Source: Tropicimonas sp. IMCC6043
Lineage (GTDB): Bacteria > Pseudomonadota > Alphaproteobacteria > Rhodobacterales > Rhodobacteraceae
Reading direction: 5' to 3'
Assembly (NCBI RefSeq): GCF_004146235.1
Contig: NZ_SELO01000012.1
Span: forward strand, 53,410-117,409
DNA: 64,000 bases
The position numbers and the translations under genes are program-made. A model generated the notes under the pieces. The model did no database searches. It saw only the letters and a program-made list of their open reading frames with translations, and was not told the origin of the DNA. Below are positions 8,436 to 17,154 of the stretch, in pieces (the first letter of the stretch is position 1; every line of letters starts with the position of its first letter).

Positions 8436-9806
8436 TCAGGCGTTCAGCAGCAGGTGCTGTCGTTCCCAGGGGGAAATTTCGCGTTTGTATTCATCGTGTT
8501 CGGCGTGCTTGATGTCCGAGTAGAGCTGGCAGAACTCGGGGCTCAGCACCTCCCGGACCTCGTGGTCCTCGTCGAAGAGCTCCAGCGCATAGCCGAGATC
8601 CTCCGGCAGGCGCGTGTCGCACTCGTAGACCTCGTGCTCGGCGATCGGTCGCGGCTCGACCCGGTTGACCAAGCCGAGATAGCCGCAGGCGAGGCTGGCG
8701 GCGATCGCGAGATAGGGGTTGGAATCGATTCCGATCACCCGGTTTTCGACCCGCCGTGCGGCCGGCTTCGAATTGGGAATCCGAAGGCCGGTGGTGCGGT
8801 TGTCCTGGCCCCATTCGAGATTCGTCGGCGCGCTCATGCCTTCCGCGTTAAAGCGGCGGAAGGAGTTCACATAGGGCGCGAGCAGCGGCACGACCGACAT
8901 CAGGTATCTCTGGCTGCCGCCGATGAAATGGTGGAACGCGTCGGAGGGGCTGCCGTCGGGGTTGGAGAAGATATTCGCGCCCGCGCGATCCACCACCGAC
9001 TGGTGGATATGCATCGCCGAGCCCGGCTCGTCGCGCATCGGCTTGGCCATGAAGGTGGCAAAGACGCCGTTCTTGAGTGCCGCCTCGCGGACCGAACGCT
9101 TGAAATAGAATACCTGGTCGGCTTGTTTCAGCGGGTCGCCGTGCAGCAGGTTGATCTCGATCTGGCCGGCACCGCCTTCCTGGATCACTGTGTCGATCTC
9201 GAGCCCCTGCGCCTCGGCATAGTCGTAGATCGTGTCGATCACCTCGCCATATTCGTCCACCGCGACCATCGAATAGGCCTGTCGGCTGGCGCCCTTGCGG
9301 CCGGTGCGGCCGAGCGGCGGCTCGATCGGTTCGTTGGGGTCGGTATTGGGCTTGGTGAGATAGAACTCGAGCTCCGGGGCGACCACCGGCTGCCAGCCTT
9401 TTTCGGCGTAGAGGCCGAGCACGCGCTTGAGGACATTGCGCGGCGCGATCGGCAGCGGCGCGCCCTCGCGGGTTTCCAGGTCGCAGATCACCTGAAGCGT
9501 CGCGTCTTCGGCCCAGGGGGCCGCAACGGCGGTAGACATGTCGGGCCGGAGGACAATGTCGCGCTCGAGCCACTGGTCCTCGATATCCATGTCGACATAT
9601 TCGCCGGAGATCGTCTGGTAGAAGAGCGAGATCGGCAGGAAGAATCTCTCGTCGGGGCTGAACTTGTGGCTGGGCATCGCCTTGCCGCGCGACATGCCGA
9701 CGATGTCGGGGATGATCGCCTCGACCTCCTCGAGCCGGCGCTCGCCGAGATACTCGGTGAACGCTTCGGGCAGATGCGCGATCCAGCTCTTGCGGTTGCG
9801 CGACAT
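8436..9806 (-). CDS. Glutamine synthetase-family protein, gamma-glutamylputrescine synthetase-like
   Basis: This is a 456-residue glutamine-synthetase-fold enzyme. Such proteins beside polyamine transporters normally ligate glutamate to putrescine or another amine using ATP. Visible family signatures are GGAGQIEINL, the metal/ATP region KPMRDEPGSAMHIHQS, and the RIPNSKPAARRVENRVIGID region with the substrate-binding arginine. The ATG at 9806 was chosen because GAGGG lies upstream at suitable spacing. A TTG at 9881 would extend the frame by 25 residues but falls inside the promoter. A good sigma-70-like promoter lies upstream at 9870-9898. The PuuA assignment rests on neighbours as well as family. 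Confidence 0.85.
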   Translation of the reverse strand: MSRNRKSWIAHLPEAFTEYLGERRLEEVEAIIPDIVGMSRGKAMPSHKFSPDERFFLPISLFYQTISGEYVDMDIEDQWLERDIVLRPDMSTAVAAPWAEDATLQVICDLETREGAPLPIAPRNVLKRVLGLYAEKGWQPVVAPELEFYLTKPNTDPNEPIEPPLGRTGRKGASRQAYSMVAVDEYGEVIDTIYDYAEAQGLEIDTVIQEGGAGQIEINLLHGDPLKQADQVFYFKRSVREAALKNGVFATFMAKPMRDEPGSAMHIHQSVVDRAGANIFSNPDGSPSDAFHHFIGGSQRYLMSVVPLLAPYVNSFRRFNAEGMSAPTNLEWGQDNRTTGLRIPNSKPAARRVENRVIGIDSNPYLAIAASLACGYLGLVNRVEPRPIAEHEVYECDTRLPEDLGYALELFDEDHEVREVLSPEFCQLYSDIKHAEHDEYKREISPWERQHLLLNA

Positions 9807-9869
9807 GGAGAAACCCTCGTTGAATGCGGACGCAGCAGGGCGGGGCATGGCCCGTTCCGCTGTCCCTCG

Positions 9870-9898
9870 ATTTATGATCAAATTATGGGAAGTGTCAA
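9870..9898 (-). promoter_or_regulatory. Promoter of the puuA-like operon with embedded TTTGATCA site
   Basis: Read on the minus strand, TTGACA (9898-9893) and ATAAAT (9875-9870) are separated by exactly 17 bases, a near-consensus sigma-70 pair. The spacer contains TTTGATCA (plus-strand 9875-9882), directly against the -10 element. The same eight bases recur in the potF promoter. The -35 element overlaps the last codons of the GntR regulator gene. Confidence 0.5.
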
Positions 9899-10644
9899 TC
9901 AGCGCCGTCGCCGGTGACGGATTCCGGCGCCTCGAGCATCGACAGGCGAATCTGTTCGAGGCCCTGGAGGATGTCGCGTTCGATGGCTGCCTGAACTTTA
10001 GGCGGATTGCCTGTGGCGAGGGCGTCGAGGGTCGCGCCGTGCTGATCGGGAAGATTCGATGTGCCGTAACGTCCGCAGACGATCCGGAGTGACGGGCCGA
10101 CCCGGAGCCAAAGGCCGAGAACGAGGCGCTCCAGCACCTCCGCCTCGGCGCGGGCGTAGAGGTGGAAGTGGAAGCGGAAATTCTGCTCGAGATAGAGCCG
10201 GATATTGCCTTTTTCGATCGCCGAATCGATCCGGCGGTCGATTTCCCGCAGCTCGGAAATCAGCGTCGCATCAGCCCGTTCCGCGGCCCTGCGGGCCAGT
10301 TCCGGCTCCACCGCCTGGCGAGAAAAGGAAATTTGTTCCAACTGGTTAGGCGAAAGCACCGGGACGGTGATCCGGCGGTTGCCGAGCGCCTCGAGCGCGC
10401 CCTCGGCGGTGAGCCGCCGGATCGCTTCGCGCACGGGCGTCATGCCTGCGCCGAGATGATCGCGCAGCCCCATGATCGTCACGGCCTGGCCCGGTTCGAC
10501 CTCGCCGAAGAGGATCATGTCGCGCAGTCGGCGATAGATCGCTTCGTGCTCCGGTGTCTTTGCCTCTTGCCTGTGCAACGGCCTTGCCCTTTTCTTGCTC
10601 ACGATTGCGCGACGCGACACGCCATGGGGACGTGGGGCTTGCAT
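9895..10644 (-). CDS. GntR-family transcriptional regulator with FCD effector domain
   Basis: This is a 249-residue regulator. The N-terminal winged helix-turn-helix reads YRRLRDMILFGEVEPGQAVT followed by TPVREAIRRLTAEGALEA, the classical GntR recognition-helix signature. The C-terminal all-helical domain matches the FCD ligand-binding type. The start is uncertain: ATG at 10644 is given, while an in-frame GTG at 10671 would add nine residues, and neither has a strong ribosome site. It lies between the PuuA-like operon and the divergently oriented potF-type gene, both of which carry TTTGATCA in their promoters, so local control of polyamine uptake and catabolism is the likely role. The ligand is unknown. 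Confidence 0.85.
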   Translation of the reverse strand: MQAPRPHGVSRRAIVSKKRARPLHRQEAKTPEHEAIYRRLRDMILFGEVEPGQAVTIMGLRDHLGAGMTPVREAIRRLTAEGALEALGNRRITVPVLSPNQLEQISFSRQAVEPELARRAAERADATLISELREIDRRIDSAIEKGNIRLYLEQNFRFHFHLYARAEAEVLERLVLGLWLRVGPSLRIVCGRYGTSNLPDQHGATLDALATGNPPKVQAAIERDILQGLEQIRLSMLEAPESVTGDGAD

Positions 10645-10683
10645 TCCGCGCGTTTCTTGGGAAGCATGCACCGAAAGCTAAGG

Positions 10684-10699
10684 TTTGATCAAATAAAAT
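10684..10699 (+). promoter_or_regulatory. potF promoter -10 region with palindromic TTTGATCAAA operator candidate
   Basis: TTTGATCAAA (10684-10693) is a perfect 10-base palindrome. It abuts TAAAAT (10694-10699), a good -10 element, about 37 bases before the potF start. The half TTTGATCA is shared, in the same position relative to the -10, with the promoter of the puuA-like gene. The -35 element is not clear, which would fit an activated or repressed promoter. Confidence 0.45.
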
Positions 10700-10736
10700 G
10701 CGGGACCAATCCCGTCAATCCAAAGGGGAGACACAA

Positions 10737-11822
10737 ATGAAACGGAAGATTGCGACGCTCGCGCTTGCGTCCGCGACGCTGGCCGGTGCGGTCCAGGCGG
10801 AGGAAGTGCGGGTCTACAACTGGTCGGACTATATCGACGAGGAGTTGCTGGCCAAGTTCGAGGAAGAGACCGGACTGGAGCTGATCTACGACGTTTTCGA
10901 CAGCAACGAGGTTCTGGAGACCAAGCTGCTCGCGGGCGGCTCGGGCTATGACGTGGTCGTGCCCTCGGGCACCTTCCTGCAACGGCAGATCGAGGCCGGG
11001 GCCTTCCAGAAGCTCGACAAGTCGAAGCTGCCGAATATCGACAACATGTGGGACGTGATCGAGGAGCGCACCGCGCAATACGATCCGGGCAACGAATATG
11101 CGATCAACTACATGTGGGGCACCACCGGCATCGGCGTGAACGTCAACAAGGTGCAGGAAGTGCTGGGAGAGGACGCACCGATCGACAGCTGGGAGCTGGT
11201 ATTCGATCCAGCCAACATGGAAAAACTGGCGGAATGCGGCGTCTATTTCCTTGATGCGCCGGCTGAGATGATTCCCGCCGCGCTGGCCTGGATCGGCGAG
11301 GACCCCGACAGCCACGACCCGGACGTGATCGCCAAGACCGAAGAGGTCTGGATGGGCATTCGCCCATATATCGCCAAGTTCCATTCCTCCGAATACATCA
11401 ACGCGCTGGCAAATGGTGACATCTGCGTCGCCGTCGGCTGGTCCGGCGATATCCTCCAGGCACGCGACCGTGCCGACGAGGCCGACAACGGTGTCGAGAT
11501 CGCCTATCACGCGCCCAAGCAGGGCGCCCAGATGTGGTTCGACGAGATGGCCATTCCGGTCGATGCTCCGAACCCGGAGGGCGCGCACACCTTCCTGAAC
11601 TTTATCATGGATGCCCAGAACATGGCGGCGGCGTCGAACTACGTCTATTACGCCAACGGCAACAAGGCGAGCCAGGAGTTCCTCGAGGAGGACGTGATCG
11701 GCGATCCGGCGATCTATCCCGACGAGGAGACGCTGGCGAACCTCTTCACCACCACACCCTTCGATCCCAAGGTTCAGCGGGTCGTGACGCGGCTCTGGAC
11801 CAAGATCAAGTCCGGCACCTGA
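10737..11822 (+). CDS. potF: Polyamine ABC transporter, periplasmic substrate-binding protein
   Basis: This is a 361-residue periplasmic binding protein. A signal peptide covers residues 1-21 (MKRKIATLALASATLAGAVQA), with cleavage before EEVRVYNWSDYID, the typical start of mature PotF/PotD proteins. SNEVLETKLL and YDVVVPSGTFL are also typical of the family. The ATG at 10737 has a strong AAAGGGGAG ribosome site; an upstream in-frame start at 10698 would spoil the signal peptide. It is the first gene of a four-gene importer and is separated from the ATPase gene by a perfect 12-base-pair hairpin. The closest role is putrescine or spermidine capture, and the exact polyamine is inferred. Confidence 0.9.
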   Translation: MKRKIATLALASATLAGAVQAEEVRVYNWSDYIDEELLAKFEEETGLELIYDVFDSNEVLETKLLAGGSGYDVVVPSGTFLQRQIEAGAFQKLDKSKLPNIDNMWDVIEERTAQYDPGNEYAINYMWGTTGIGVNVNKVQEVLGEDAPIDSWELVFDPANMEKLAECGVYFLDAPAEMIPAALAWIGEDPDSHDPDVIAKTEEVWMGIRPYIAKFHSSEYINALANGDICVAVGWSGDILQARDRADEADNGVEIAYHAPKQGAQMWFDEMAIPVDAPNPEGAHTFLNFIMDAQNMAAASNYVYYANGNKASQEFLEEDVIGDPAIYPDEETLANLFTTTPFDPKVQRVVTRLWTKIKSGT

Positions 11823-11838
11823 GGCCGACAGGTGCCCT

Positions 11839-11868
11839 GCGTCCCGCGCGTTTCGTCGCGCGGGACGC
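11839..11868 (+). terminator. Perfect 12-bp stem-loop between potF and potG
   Basis: GCGTCCCGCGCG (11839-11850) pairs perfectly with 11857-11868 across a 6-base TTTCGT loop. It is followed by AAAA rather than a T-run. Such intergenic stem-loops after binding-protein genes often stabilise the upstream transcript or partly terminate, giving an excess of binding protein. Which of these occurs here cannot be told from sequence. Confidence 0.65.
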
Positions 11869-11908
11869 GCAAAATCCTGACGCGCGTATTCCTCCGGAAA
11901 GGAATCCC

Positions 11909-13063
11909 ATGTCCGATCCCGCTCCCGCCGCGCCCGGTCCGGCTGTTTTCGAGCCCTGGAACGACCCCGCGAAACGACCGCTGATCCAGTTTCAGAACGT
12001 CACCAAGCGGTTCGGTGATTTCACTGCGATCGACAATCTGACCATCGACATCTACGAGCGCGAGTTCTTCGCCTTGTTGGGGCCCTCCGGCTGCGGCAAG
12101 ACCACGCTGATGCGGATGCTGGCGGGGTTCGAGACGCCGACCGAGGGATACATCCTGCTGGATGGCCGCGACATCGGCGCGGTGCCGCCCAACAAGCGGG
12201 CGGTCAACATGATGTTCCAGTCCTACGCGCTCTTCCCGCATCTCTCGGTGCGCGACAACATCGCCTTCGGCCTGAAACGCGAGGGGATGCCCAAGGATCA
12301 GATCGACGCAAGGGTGGAGGAGATGCTGCGGCTCGTGCAGCTGCAGAAATTCGCCGCCCGCAAGCCGCACCAGATTTCCGGCGGCCAGCGGCAGAGGGTT
12401 GCGCTGGCGCGCAGCCTCGCCAAGGCGCCGAAGCTCCTGCTGCTCGACGAACCGCTCGGCGCGCTCGACGCCAAGCTCCGGACCCAGACGCAGTTCGAGC
12501 TGATGGAAATCCAGGAAAAGACCGAGACCACCTTCGTCATCGTCACCCACGACCAGGAGGAAGCGATGACGGTCGCCTCCCGCGTCGCGGTGATGGATCA
12601 CGGCCGCATGGTGCAGGTCGACACGCCCGCGCGGATCTATGAGCTGCCCAACTGCGCCTATGTCGCGGATTTCATCGGCGAGGTGAACCTCGTCGAGGGC
12701 AACGCCACCGCGCATCACGAGGACGGCAAGGTGGTAATCCACTGGGCCGAGGGCGCCCCGCCGATCGTCGGCACGCCGATGCAACCGATCGCAGACGGCA
12801 CGCGCTGCACCTTCGCCATCCGTCCCGAGAAGGTGAACATCACCAAGGAGCATCCCGAGGGCAAGGCCAACATCATGCGGGGGCGTATCCTCGATATCGC
12901 CTATCTCGGCAATCTCTCGACCTACCATGTCCAGCTTCCGACCGGCCAGATCATCAAGGCCGAGGAATCCAACCGCCGCCGGATCTCCAGGCGCCCGTTC
13001 ACCTGGGAAGACGAGGTCTGGCTCTCGTGGTCGGAATCCGCCGGCGTCGTTCTGACGGAGTGA
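11909..13063 (+). CDS. potG: Polyamine ABC transporter, ATP-binding protein
   Basis: This is a 384-residue ABC ATPase. It has Walker A GPSGCGKTTL, the Q-loop in MMFQSYALFPH, signature SGGQRQRVALARSL, Walker B LLLLDEPLGALD and the switch histidine in VIVTHDQEEA. A C-terminal TOBE-type regulatory domain follows, as in PotA/PotG importers. The ATG at 11909 follows GGAAAGGAA. It is encoded between the binding protein and two permeases; the next start is 6 bases after its stop, so all are probably one operon. It powers uptake from the cytoplasmic side of the membrane. Confidence 0.92.
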   Translation: MSDPAPAAPGPAVFEPWNDPAKRPLIQFQNVTKRFGDFTAIDNLTIDIYEREFFALLGPSGCGKTTLMRMLAGFETPTEGYILLDGRDIGAVPPNKRAVNMMFQSYALFPHLSVRDNIAFGLKREGMPKDQIDARVEEMLRLVQLQKFAARKPHQISGGQRQRVALARSLAKAPKLLLLDEPLGALDAKLRTQTQFELMEIQEKTETTFVIVTHDQEEAMTVASRVAVMDHGRMVQVDTPARIYELPNCAYVADFIGEVNLVEGNATAHHEDGKVVIHWAEGAPPIVGTPMQPIADGTRCTFAIRPEKVNITKEHPEGKANIMRGRILDIAYLGNLSTYHVQLPTGQIIKAEESNRRRISRRPFTWEDEVWLSWSESAGVVLTE

Positions 13064-13068
13064 GCGCG

Positions 13069-13965
13069 ATGAACCTGCGGCGTGCCGTCCTTATCCTCGT
13101 TCCCTATCTCTGGCTTCTGGGCCTGTTTTTGGTGCCGTTCGCGATCGTGCTGAAGATCTCGCTCTCCGACACCGCGCTCGCTATCCCGCCCTACACGCCG
13201 ACGCTGGATCTCTCGGCCGGCCTGCAGGGGCTCCGCAACTTCTTCTCGCAGCTCGATTTCGAGAACTTCACCTGGCTCACGCAGGACGACCTTTACTGGA
13301 AGGCCTATCTTTCCAGCCTCCAGATCGCTGTTACCTCGACGCTGCTTACGCTGCTGGTTGGCTTTCCCATCGCCTACGGCATGGCCAACGCGCCGGACGA
13401 GTGGCGCCCTGCACTGATGATGCTGGTGATCCTCCCGTTCTGGACCTCCTTCCTGATCCGCGTCTACGCTTGGATGGGGATCCTGTCGAACGAGGGTTTC
13501 CTGAACCAGTTCCTGCTCTGGACCGGCCTGATCTCGGAGCCGCTTACCATCCTCAACACCAACTGGGCGGTCTTCATCGGCATCGTCTACACTTACCTGC
13601 CGTTCATGATCTTGCCGATCTACGCCACGCTGGAGAAGCTCGACATCTCGCTGCTCGAGGCCGCCGAAGATCTCGGATGCACCCGCACATCTGCCTTCTG
13701 GCTGGTCACCCTGCCGCTCTCGCGCCCCGGTGTTATCGCCGGCTGCTTCCTCGTCTTCATCCCCGCGCTCGGCGAATTCGTCATCCCGTCACTGCTGGGC
13801 GGCTCGAAGACCCTAATGATCGGCAAGGTTCTCTGGGAGGAGTTTTTCTCCAACCGCGACTGGCCCGTGGCCTCCGCCGTCGCCGTCATCCTGCTCCTGC
13901 TGCTGATCGTCCCGATCGTGCTCTTCCAGCGCCAGCAGGAACGCCAGCAGGAGGCCGGGAAATGA
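13069..13965 (+). CDS. potH: Polyamine ABC transporter permease (PotH/PotB-type)
   Basis: This is a 298-residue inner-membrane permease with about six hydrophobic segments. The first is VLILVPYLWLLGLFLVPFAI near the N-terminus. The ABC permease coupling motif appears as EAAEDLGCTRTSAFWLVTLP, the EAA loop that contacts the ATPase. The ATG at 13069 is 6 bases downstream of the potG stop. Its stop overlaps the start of the second permease (ATGA), indicating coupled translation. Confidence 0.92.
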   Translation: MNLRRAVLILVPYLWLLGLFLVPFAIVLKISLSDTALAIPPYTPTLDLSAGLQGLRNFFSQLDFENFTWLTQDDLYWKAYLSSLQIAVTSTLLTLLVGFPIAYGMANAPDEWRPALMMLVILPFWTSFLIRVYAWMGILSNEGFLNQFLLWTGLISEPLTILNTNWAVFIGIVYTYLPFMILPIYATLEKLDISLLEAAEDLGCTRTSAFWLVTLPLSRPGVIAGCFLVFIPALGEFVIPSLLGGSKTLMIGKVLWEEFFSNRDWPVASAVAVILLLLLIVPIVLFQRQQERQQEAGK

Positions 13966-14777
13966 GACGCCTCACCTGGTTCAACACCGTCTCGCTGACG
14001 CTCGGCTTCGCCTTCCTCTACATCCCGATGCTGATCCTCATCATCTTCTCCTTCAACGAGAGCAAGCTGGTGACGGTCTGGGCGGGTTTCTCGACCAAGT
14101 GGTATGGCGAGCTGATCCGCAACGAAGCCTTCCTCGACGCCGCGCTCGTGACCTTCAAGGTCGCGTTCGCTTCCTCGCTGCTGGCGACGGTGCTCGGAAC
14201 GATGGCGGCCTATGTCATGGTCCGCGGCGGCCGTTTCTTCGGCCGCACGCTGTTTTCGGGGATGATCTACGCGCCGCTGGTCATGCCCGAGGTCATCACC
14301 GGCCTCTCGCTTCTGCTGCTCTTTATCGCCGTCGGACTCGACCGCGGCGTCTTCACCATCGTGCTGGCGCACACGACCTTCTCGATGTGCTATGTCTCGG
14401 TCGTCGTCTCCTCGCGGCTCGTCTCCTTCGACCGGTCTGTCGAGGAGGCCGCGCTCGATCTCGGATGCACCCCCTTCGAGGCGTTCCGGCTGGTCACGCT
14501 GCCGATCATCTTCCCGGCCGTCCTCTCGGGCTGGCTGCTGGCCTTCACGCTTTCGCTGGACGACCTCGTGATCGCCTCCTTCACCGCCGGGCCGTCCTCC
14601 ACGACGCTGCCGATCAAGATCTTCTCCTCCGTCCGTCTCGGCGTCTCGCCGGAGATCAACGCGCTGTCGACGATCATGATCGCGATCGTCGCGATCGGCG
14701 TTATCACGGCCTCGCTCGTCACCAAGCGTGCAATCTCCCGGCAGGCCCGCGAGGAACGCGACGCGGCGCAGGCGTGA
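13962..14777 (+). CDS. potI: Polyamine ABC transporter permease (PotI/PotC-type)
   Basis: This is a 271-residue permease with six predicted membrane segments, starting SLTLGFAFLYIPMLILIIFS. The EAA loop is EEAALDLGCTPFEAFRLVTLP. It pairs with the PotH-type protein to form the transmembrane channel of the putrescine/spermidine importer. The ATG at 13962 overlaps the preceding stop by four bases. Its own stop overlaps a GTG start of the downstream oxidase (GTGA), placing the oxidase in the same operon. Confidence 0.92.
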   Translation: MRRLTWFNTVSLTLGFAFLYIPMLILIIFSFNESKLVTVWAGFSTKWYGELIRNEAFLDAALVTFKVAFASSLLATVLGTMAAYVMVRGGRFFGRTLFSGMIYAPLVMPEVITGLSLLLLFIAVGLDRGVFTIVLAHTTFSMCYVSVVVSSRLVSFDRSVEEAALDLGCTPFEAFRLVTLPIIFPAVLSGWLLAFTLSLDDLVIASFTAGPSSTTLPIKIFSSVRLGVSPEINALSTIMIAIVAIGVITASLVTKRAISRQAREERDAAQA

Positions 14778-16108
14778 GTCGGATCTACGAGCCCTTCGGC
14801 TACGGCGAGGGGCCGGTCGCCCGGAGCTACTGGCCCTCGACCGTCTCCGAACGCCACGCCTGGCCGCGCCTCGACGGCGCCATGCGCGCCGACATCGCCA
14901 TTGTCGGCGGCGGCTATACCGGCCTTTCCGCCGCACTCCACCTCGCCGAGGCGGGCGCGGATGTGGCGCTCATCGACGCGAACGCCCCCGGCTGGGGCGC
15001 TTCCGGCCGAAATGGCGGTTTCTGCTGCCTCGGGGGCACCGCGCTCGACGCGGACGGCCTTGCGAGGCGTTACGGCGCAGAGGACACGCAGTGCTTTTTC
15101 GACGCCGAACGCGCCGCCATTGACCTCGTTGCCGACCTGCTGGATCGCCTCGGCATCGAGGCGGACACCGGCTCCCGGGGCGAGACGATGCTGGCGCATC
15201 GCGCCGAGGCCATCCCGCAGCTCGAGGCGACCGCCCGACACATGCGCCACGTCCATGGCGTAACCTGCGAAATCCTGTCGCGCGCGGAGCTTGCCGCAGC
15301 CGGCATGGCGTCCGGCGCGTTCCACGGTGCGGTCACGACGCCTGTCGGCTTCTCCCTCAACCCGCTGAAATATGCACTCGGGCTCGCGCAAGCGGCCGCG
15401 GATGTTGGCGCCCGCGTCTTTGCGGCGAGCCCGGCCGAGACCATTCGCCGGTCGGGTGATGTCTGGAAGATTGCCACCCCCGCGGGCGAGCTGACCGCGC
15501 GCCGCCTGATCCTGGCCACCAATGGCTACAGTTCGGACGACCTCCCGGGCCTTGCCGCCCGCTATCTGCCGCTGCAATCCAACATCCTCGTTACCCGTCC
15601 GCTCACCACCGCCGAGATCGCCGCGCAGGGCTGGACCACCGGGCAAATGTGCTACGACAGCCGCACCCTTCTGCATTACTTCCGGCTGCTGCCCGACCGA
15701 CGCATGCTTTTCGGAATGCGCGGTGCGATCCGCGCCACGCCTGAGGCGCTGGCGGCCATCGGCGCCCGCGCCCGGGCCGATTTCGACAGGCTCTTTCCCG
15801 CCTGGGCGACCGTCGAGACGACGCATCTGTGGTCCGGGTTCGTCGCGCTGGCCCGCAACCGGACGCCGTTCGTCGGCCCGCTTCCGGGTGTCGAGGCGGC
15901 GTTTGCCGGCCTCTGCTATCATGGCAACGGCGTCGCCATGGGCAGCTATGCCGGCGCGCTGCTCGCCCGGCTCGCCCTTGGCCGCCCCCCGGAACTTCCC
16001 TATCCGAAGCTCATGGCCAAGCCACTCGCTCGCTTCCCCTTTGGCCGCCATCGCCGCACCCTGCTGCGCGCGATCCTTCCCCTCCACGCCATGATGGACG
16101 GCGCCTGA
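14774..16108 (+). CDS. FAD-dependent oxidoreductase, second PuuB-like amine oxidase
   Basis: This is a 444-residue DAO-family flavoprotein. The FAD motif IAIVGGGYTGLSAALHLAEA (about residues 41-60) and GWGASGRNGGFCCLGG closely match the oxidase at 4419-5735, so the two are paralogues. The start is taken as GTG 14774, which overlaps the potI stop (GTGA) and gives a typical N-terminus; an internal ATG at 14882 would remove the segment before the FAD fold. Translation coupled to the polyamine importer supports oxidation of an imported amine or its gamma-glutamyl derivative. The substrate is inferred. Confidence 0.83.
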   Translation: MSRIYEPFGYGEGPVARSYWPSTVSERHAWPRLDGAMRADIAIVGGGYTGLSAALHLAEAGADVALIDANAPGWGASGRNGGFCCLGGTALDADGLARRYGAEDTQCFFDAERAAIDLVADLLDRLGIEADTGSRGETMLAHRAEAIPQLEATARHMRHVHGVTCEILSRAELAAAGMASGAFHGAVTTPVGFSLNPLKYALGLAQAAADVGARVFAASPAETIRRSGDVWKIATPAGELTARRLILATNGYSSDDLPGLAARYLPLQSNILVTRPLTTAEIAAQGWTTGQMCYDSRTLLHYFRLLPDRRMLFGMRGAIRATPEALAAIGARARADFDRLFPAWATVETTHLWSGFVALARNRTPFVGPLPGVEAAFAGLCYHGNGVAMGSYAGALLARLALGRPPELPYPKLMAKPLARFPFGRHRRTLLRAILPLHAMMDGA

Positions 16109-16223
16109 CCCGCAGAGCGCGCCGGTGCGGTGGATCAACGCGCTGACACCGACCGCTCCGCCCGGCTATACCGGCGGCGACGCGCCAAGGCGCGACGATC
16201 TGAAAAGACGAAAAGGACATCCC

Positions 16224-17048
16224 ATGATTCCCACCCAGGAGCAGGAGGCCGCCCTCATCGAGGCGGTCCGGAAGGCCGCGCGCGAGGAGATCTTGCCGCG
16301 GTTCCGCAATCTCGGCCCCGAGGGCGCAGATGCCAAGGCCCATGCCGAAGACCTCGTGACCGAGGCTGACCGGCGTGCCGAGCTCTCGATCACCGCCGCC
16401 ATCGGTGACATCCTGCCCGGGGCCGCGGTTGTCGGCGAGGAGGCGGTCGCCGAGGACGCGACGGTGCTCGAGCGGATCGGCGCGTCCGAGACCTGTGTCA
16501 TCATTGATCCCGTCGATGGCACCTGGAACTTCGCCAAGGGGCTCTCGACTTTCGGCGTGCTCCTGGCGGTGACGCATCGGGCCGAGACGGTCTTTGGCCT
16601 GCTCTACGATCCGCTGAATGACGACTGGGTGATGGCGCGAAAGGGGGGCGGGGCGTGGTTCTGCACTGCGGATGGTCGCCGCGAGCGGCTCGACGTCACC
16701 CGGGGCGATCCGATTTCCGGGTTTGCCAGCCCGTGGCTGCTGCCGGAGGAGAAGCGCGTGCGGTTCTTCGAAGGGCTGATGCCCTACAACCGCGTGCGCG
16801 ATCTCGGCTGCGCCTGCCACGATTACCGGATGCTCTGCATGGGCAACGGCCGCTTCGGGTTCGCGATCAAGCTCAACCCCTGGGACCACGCCGCGGGTGT
16901 CCTCGCGCTGCAGGAAGCCGGTGGCGAGGTCGGCATGCTCGACGGCCGCGCCTATTCTCCCACCTTCACCTCCGGCTACATGATCTCCGCGCGCGACGCG
17001 GAGACGCTGGCGGAGCTTCGCGCCCGGTTCGTCTGGCTGCTCGAGTGA
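16224..17048 (+). CDS. Inositol monophosphatase-family protein
   Basis: This is a 274-residue magnesium-dependent sugar phosphatase. All family metal-binding motifs are visible: DLVTEADRRAE, GEEAV, IIDPVDGTWNFAKG (the DPxDGT catalytic motif) and WDHAAG near the C-terminus. The ATG at 16224 has an AAAAGGA ribosome site; an upstream in-frame start at 16125 lacks one. Family members hydrolyse inositol phosphate, histidinol phosphate, fructose bisphosphate or phosphoadenosine phosphate. Neighbours do not identify the substrate. The 115-base gap upstream holds only a short CGCGCC/GGCGCG palindrome at 16181-16194. Confidence 0.87.
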   Translation: MIPTQEQEAALIEAVRKAAREEILPRFRNLGPEGADAKAHAEDLVTEADRRAELSITAAIGDILPGAAVVGEEAVAEDATVLERIGASETCVIIDPVDGTWNFAKGLSTFGVLLAVTHRAETVFGLLYDPLNDDWVMARKGGGAWFCTADGRRERLDVTRGDPISGFASPWLLPEEKRVRFFEGLMPYNRVRDLGCACHDYRMLCMGNGRFGFAIKLNPWDHAAGVLALQEAGGEVGMLDGRAYSPTFTSGYMISARDAETLAELRARFVWLLE

Positions 17049-17089
17049 CCAGCTGGCGGCAACGCCGTCCGGATCTGCGCAAGGGCGCG

Positions 17090-17112
17090 CGGTCGATCGA
17101 AAGATCTGACCG
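17090..17112. terminator. GAAA-loop hairpin between convergent phosphatase and RND genes
   Basis: CGGTCGATC (17090-17098) pairs with GATC-T-GACCG (17103-17112) around a GAAA tetraloop, with one bulged T. It sits in the 106-base gap between two convergent genes, where a terminator is expected. There is no clear T-run on either side. Confidence 0.35.
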
Positions 17113-17154
17113 ACGCGCTTCTCCCGCCCTCAAAACGGATCAGGCGCGACCGCT

